This document shows positions 61,901-64,000 of a DNA stretch of 64,000 nt, one piece after another. Location of the stretch: positions 347,211 to 411,210 of the forward strand of contig NZ_AVGG01000007.1 in NCBI RefSeq assembly GCF_000498535.1, in the 5' to 3' direction. The notes under the pieces were generated by a model. That model was not told the origin of the DNA and did no database searches. It saw nothing but the letters and a program-made list of their open reading frames with translations. Origin of the DNA: Flavobacterium limnosediminis JC2902 (GTDB taxonomy: Bacteria; Bacteroidota; Bacteroidia; Flavobacteriales; Flavobacteriaceae). Numbering within the stretch: the stretch's first letter is position 1; every line of letters starts with the position of its first letter. The translations under genes were made by a program, and so were the position numbers.

Positions 61901-63802
61901 TGTGTTCAATCGTTAACCGATTCGGCAACCGTGGCAGTGGTACAGACACCAACGGTAACAGCCACACCGAATTCTCAATCATTGTGTTCCGGACAGTCAA
62001 CCGGGATTCAATTGCAGGGAACGGTACCAAATACCACTTTTTCATGGACGTATACCCAGACAGGTGGTGTAACAGGAGCTTCTAACGACACAGGAAACAT
62101 CATTTCACAGGTCCTTACCGCCGGAACCACAACGGGTACGGTAACCTATACAATAACTCCGTCCTCTTCAAGCAACTGTGCCGGAATTCCAATTACGGTA
62201 ACCGTAACGGTAAACCCGGTTCCGGTGGTAAATCTTAACACGACATCACAATCCATTTGTACGGGAGAAACCACAAATATTATAATGAGCAGCGATGTTG
62301 CCGGTACAATCTTCAACTGGAATGTTGTTCAAAACGGTGGGGTGACCGGCGGAACAATGGGAACAGGAACAGCAATCAATGATGTGCTTACTACTTCCGG
62401 TACTTCTATCGGTCAGGCTACCTATACCATCACACCGATAAACAACGGTTGTCCTGGTACACCGAAAACGGTTACCGTGACGGTTTATCCGAGTCCTACT
62501 GTTATGGCCAGCCCGCAAACATCAACCTTGTGTTCGGGTGAAACCACCAATATTGTGTTGACCAGTAATGTCCCAGGGACAACTTACACATGGTTGGTCG
62601 CACAATCATCAGGTGTTTCCGGAGCTTTTTCCGACACAGGAAATAGTATCAATCAAACGCTGACAACTATTGGCATGGTACAGGGTACAGTTACATATAC
62701 CATTACCCCGATGGTTAACGGCTGTGTAGGAACTTCTATTGACGTTACGGTAACGGTGAATCCAATACCGGAATTGTTCACCTCCGGAATGCCGCAACCT
62801 ATCTGTAGTGGTGAGCCTTCCGGAATTCTGCTTACGCCATTTATTCCGGGTACGTCCATTGAATGGACGGTGGTTCAAAACGGTGTAAGCGGTGCTTCTG
62901 ACGGAAGTGCTTCTGAAGCTACTCCGGGAGCGGGAATACCAATCAGTCAGATTTTAACAACAACCGGAAATACGCAAGGAACAGCGACATATACTGTCAC
63001 ACCGATCTATAACGGCTGTACAGGAACTCCGATAATAATTGTTGTTGAAGTGAATCCGTTGCCAAGCATTGACATTCAGGACGGTATTGTTTGTATCGAT
63101 TCGGTAACCGGTTCTTTGATTTACGGTTATACGATGGATACGGAATTAAGCGATGCTGATTACGATTTCCAATGGTATTTCGGAAGTGATATGACTACAG
63201 TAATAGCTACCGGAAGTTCCTATGTGGCTACCGAAGCAGGACTGTACACCGTTTCGATCAGGAATGCCGTTACGGGTTGTGACGAGGTGTTTACGATTAA
63301 CGTAACCGAATCCAATCCGGCGCAGAGCGCAACAGCGGTGGTTACGAATTACTTTGAGGACAGTCAGGCGATTACGGTGACTGTGGCAGGAACCGGTTCG
63401 TATCTGTACAGTTTGGACGGAGGTGCCTTCCAGACAAGTAATATTTTCCTTCATGTTTTACCGGGAGAACATACAGTAACGATTCAGGATGCTATCGGAT
63501 GTACAGATATTGTTCTTACAGGCATTTTGACTATTGGTTATCCGCATTTCTTCACACCGAACGGCGACGGGCATAACGATACCTGGAACGTTTGGTCGTT
63601 GAGCGGCAATCAGCCAAATTCTGAGATTATGATTTTCGACCGTTACGGTAAACTGATCAAACAGATCGTACCGGCGGGATCAGGTTGGGACGGAACGTAT
63701 AACGGACAGTTATTACCGTCTACGGATTACTGGTTCACGATTAAGTACATGGAGAACGGTGCGGAGAAACTGTTTAAAGCACACTTCTCGATGAAACGAT
63801 AA
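58961..63802 (+). CDS. Giant secreted protein with Ig-like repeats and T9SS type B sorting domain
   Basis: A 1613-residue surface or secreted protein. Signal peptide ends HAFAQ (residue 29). An N-terminal lectin/LamG-like or DUF8202-like region (residues 33-460; NLTLWLKADNPATI, ESYLAIKYGITRGG) follows. Then come Ig/PKD-like domains: one at 463-537, two similar repeats (538-667) with TFTPSSGLC-type ends, two BIG2-like repeats (668-812) with TVDNSGLVTGVSSG and TVDATGLLTGVAAG, two shorter ones, and five PKD-like repeats (about 997-1367) ending TYTITP..NGC..TP. The CTD (1527-1613) FFTPNGDGHNDTW ... GWDGTYNGQLLPSTDYWF is the gliding-motility-associated type B signal. It is exported by T9SS and is likely an adhesin. 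Confidence 0.93.
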   Translation: MKLRSLKVRGTKILCTAVFAFAGIHAFAQSPGGVSANLTLWLKADNPATITGSPVQTWTTSGGSAAGYNVTQATAANRPALINGATNYTKYNYNPNIKFTTTSNTKLFKTGGSPDLLGNNGTAIIVSTQEVPNGSGFTYYSGTTGRYQLKPNFRFQTGLSGTGYTFDWGAPAEYSATSASIIASYGCASNAVLRKNSVQASAPNNTAPLYNPSVSTGLYLGSNNASEYSNSAIAEVILFNAKPTLAEMDRIESYLAIKYGITRGGNTNTTGTYNYVASDGFTILWNKASNAGFNNDIAVIGRDDNSGLTQKQSISVNNGEAVTIALGNVAIPTENATNTNTFSNNLSFLGWGNNGLTKVFNTAASKPTGILERLNRVWKTQASNFSQQTTFGFENSQITGLGTVATLCLLFDDDGVDLSNAVVVAACSAVNTGSRTEFRGINIPAGKPYFTLARMATPAIITNNGPICEGTTLNLTAETMTTATTYSWTGPNGFTSTDQNPTIPSVTPAASGTYSVTITTQSCTPTVLNTTVTVNPGPTPTFTAVSAICSGDTLAPLPTTSNEGVTGTWSPALDNTTTTTYTFTPSSGLCSGATTMTITVNPNITPTFAATAPVCYGNTIAALPTISNEGITGTWSPALDNTTTTTYTFTPDAGQCATTNTMIVTVNALPVIGGTLSVCSGLTTQLTGTGTPAATGAWSSSDTAVATVDNSGLVTGVSSGTSTITYTDNNGCLTTALVTVNALPTISGTLTVCIGETSQLTGSDTPATSNAWTSSDMTIATVDATGLLTGVAAGTTVITYTNNNGCSITASADVLATPTATISVSGASTICTGTATDITITGNPDATVNYTVNGTSSSVVLPASGSVTFSTGNLSADTTYQLVDVTSVSGCTGVLSQSVVVTIAAQPTASISESTTVCSGSSTSLTFSGTPGATVEYTFNAGAIQTVILDATGTASVNTGNLTSDATYTLVNAIAGTIPNCVQSLTDSATVAVVQTPTVTATPNSQSLCSGQSTGIQLQGTVPNTTFSWTYTQTGGVTGASNDTGNIISQVLTAGTTTGTVTYTITPSSSSNCAGIPITVTVTVNPVPVVNLNTTSQSICTGETTNIIMSSDVAGTIFNWNVVQNGGVTGGTMGTGTAINDVLTTSGTSIGQATYTITPINNGCPGTPKTVTVTVYPSPTVMASPQTSTLCSGETTNIVLTSNVPGTTYTWLVAQSSGVSGAFSDTGNSINQTLTTIGMVQGTVTYTITPMVNGCVGTSIDVTVTVNPIPELFTSGMPQPICSGEPSGILLTPFIPGTSIEWTVVQNGVSGASDGSASEATPGAGIPISQILTTTGNTQGTATYTVTPIYNGCTGTPIIIVVEVNPLPSIDIQDGIVCIDSVTGSLIYGYTMDTELSDADYDFQWYFGSDMTTVIATGSSYVATEAGLYTVSIRNAVTGCDEVFTINVTESNPAQSATAVVTNYFEDSQAITVTVAGTGSYLYSLDGGAFQTSNIFLHVLPGEHTVTIQDAIGCTDIVLTGILTIGYPHFFTPNGDGHNDTWNVWSLSGNQPNSEIMIFDRYGKLIKQIVPAGSGWDGTYNGQLLPSTDYWFTIKYMENGAEKLFKAHFSMKR

Positions 63803-63840
63803 ACATCTGACAGATTACAATATAAAAAGCCATTCGTCAT

Positions 63841-63900
63841 TGTAGACTGAACCCAAAAAGTTAGACACTATTTGGGGGCAGTCCATTGCGAGTGGTTTTT
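63841..63900. mobile_element. IS3-family-like terminal inverted repeat, possibly a fragment
   Basis: TGTAGACTGAACCCAAAAAG then TTAGACACTATT has the look of an IS3/IS150-type end (starts TG, contains AACCCAAAAAGTTAGACA). No orfA follows in the next 100 bases: the reading ATGGATTAA stops at once. A short remnant is likely. Confidence 0.5.
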
Positions 63901-63930
63901 TTATGGATTAACCCTGCTAGGATACGTCAG

Positions 63931-64000
63931 CAACCCCTTTGACCACGTTTGGTAACGGGGCAGACCACGTTCGAAATACCGTTTACCACGTTATGGGACG
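63931..64000. mobile_element. Possible IS21-like terminus with ACCACGTT repeats
   Basis: GACCACGTT (63941-63949), GACCACGTT (63963-63971) and TACCACGTT (63984-63992) repeat with 22- and 21-base period. Multiple short repeats near the end are typical of IS21-family termini. The element runs out of the window, so no transposase can be seen. Confidence 0.4.

Noticed and set aside
60499..62878. Several open minus-strand frames opposite the adhesin gene
   Set aside because: They follow from Thr/Val/Gly-rich codon bias on the other strand; no start context and no recognisable domain.
58961..63802. CRISPR-like or tandem DNA repeat array inside the long protein gene
   Set aside because: The repetition is at protein-domain level (Ig/PKD-like units); units are divergent in DNA and have no spacer structure.

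Overview
The window looks like a chromosome segment of a Bacteroidota species close to Flavobacterium. Support: SusC/SusD pairs, a type IX secretion type B C-terminal domain, RteC-type mobile-element genes, TAnnTTTG-type promoter motifs, low GC, and the PELVEGP-encoding interspersed repeat. The species cannot be named from the sequence alone.

Left and centre, 1 to about 45.0 kb, read as an integrated mobile island. (a) 1-20.4 kb is a copper/heavy-metal resistance block. It holds an RND pump fused to an outer-membrane factor (cut by the window edge), a DUF6660-like Cys-rich protein, a di-haem oxidoreductase/Rieske/porin cassette, a MerC-GDCCVxC fusion, a CopA-type P1B ATPase, a CusCBA-like operon with two tandem adaptors and a split CusA, and small exported metal-binding proteins. 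(b) 20.4-23.6 kb carries mobile-element functions: a DnaC-like ATPase, a replication/regulatory protein with in-frame genomic repeats, an excisionase-like HTH protein and RteC. (c) 23.6-36.7 kb is the most unusual part. It has an AONS-GNAT fusion enzyme divergent from DUF7793-like and HAMP-PAS-AraC genes; a MauE / exported protein / DUF6520 operon whose promoter shares an operator-like box with the AraC operon; and an S9 peptidase-SusD-SusC operon with a candidate attenuator leader. (d) 37.2-44.6 kb is AT-rich and defence-like: an XRE regulator with a perfect palindromic operator, an IetAS-like AAA ATPase plus subtilase pair, two overlapping tiny membrane ORFs, a cold-shock protein, a PD-(D/E)XK nuclease-like protein, and an autoinhibited-type Fic enzyme with an array of TGCGGT boxes. 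The island ends at a 3' tRNA fragment plus its terminator (44,976-45,040), a probable attachment site.

Right of that lie ordinary chromosomal genes: RdgB, DEAD-box helicase, SpoU methyltransferase, ECF sigma/anti-sigma pair, sirtuin, NYN-LOTUS protein, PurB, KefB/C-type antiporter and a 1613-residue secreted adhesin-like protein. Intergenic spaces here hold several interspersed repeats. The window closes with what look like two insertion-sequence ends.

How it may fit together (inference): the island carries metal resistance as cargo, phage defence at its right end, and between them a regulated system of small-molecule synthesis, an exported Cys-rich peptide and SusCD uptake. A shared operator ties the regulator gene to the peptide operon.
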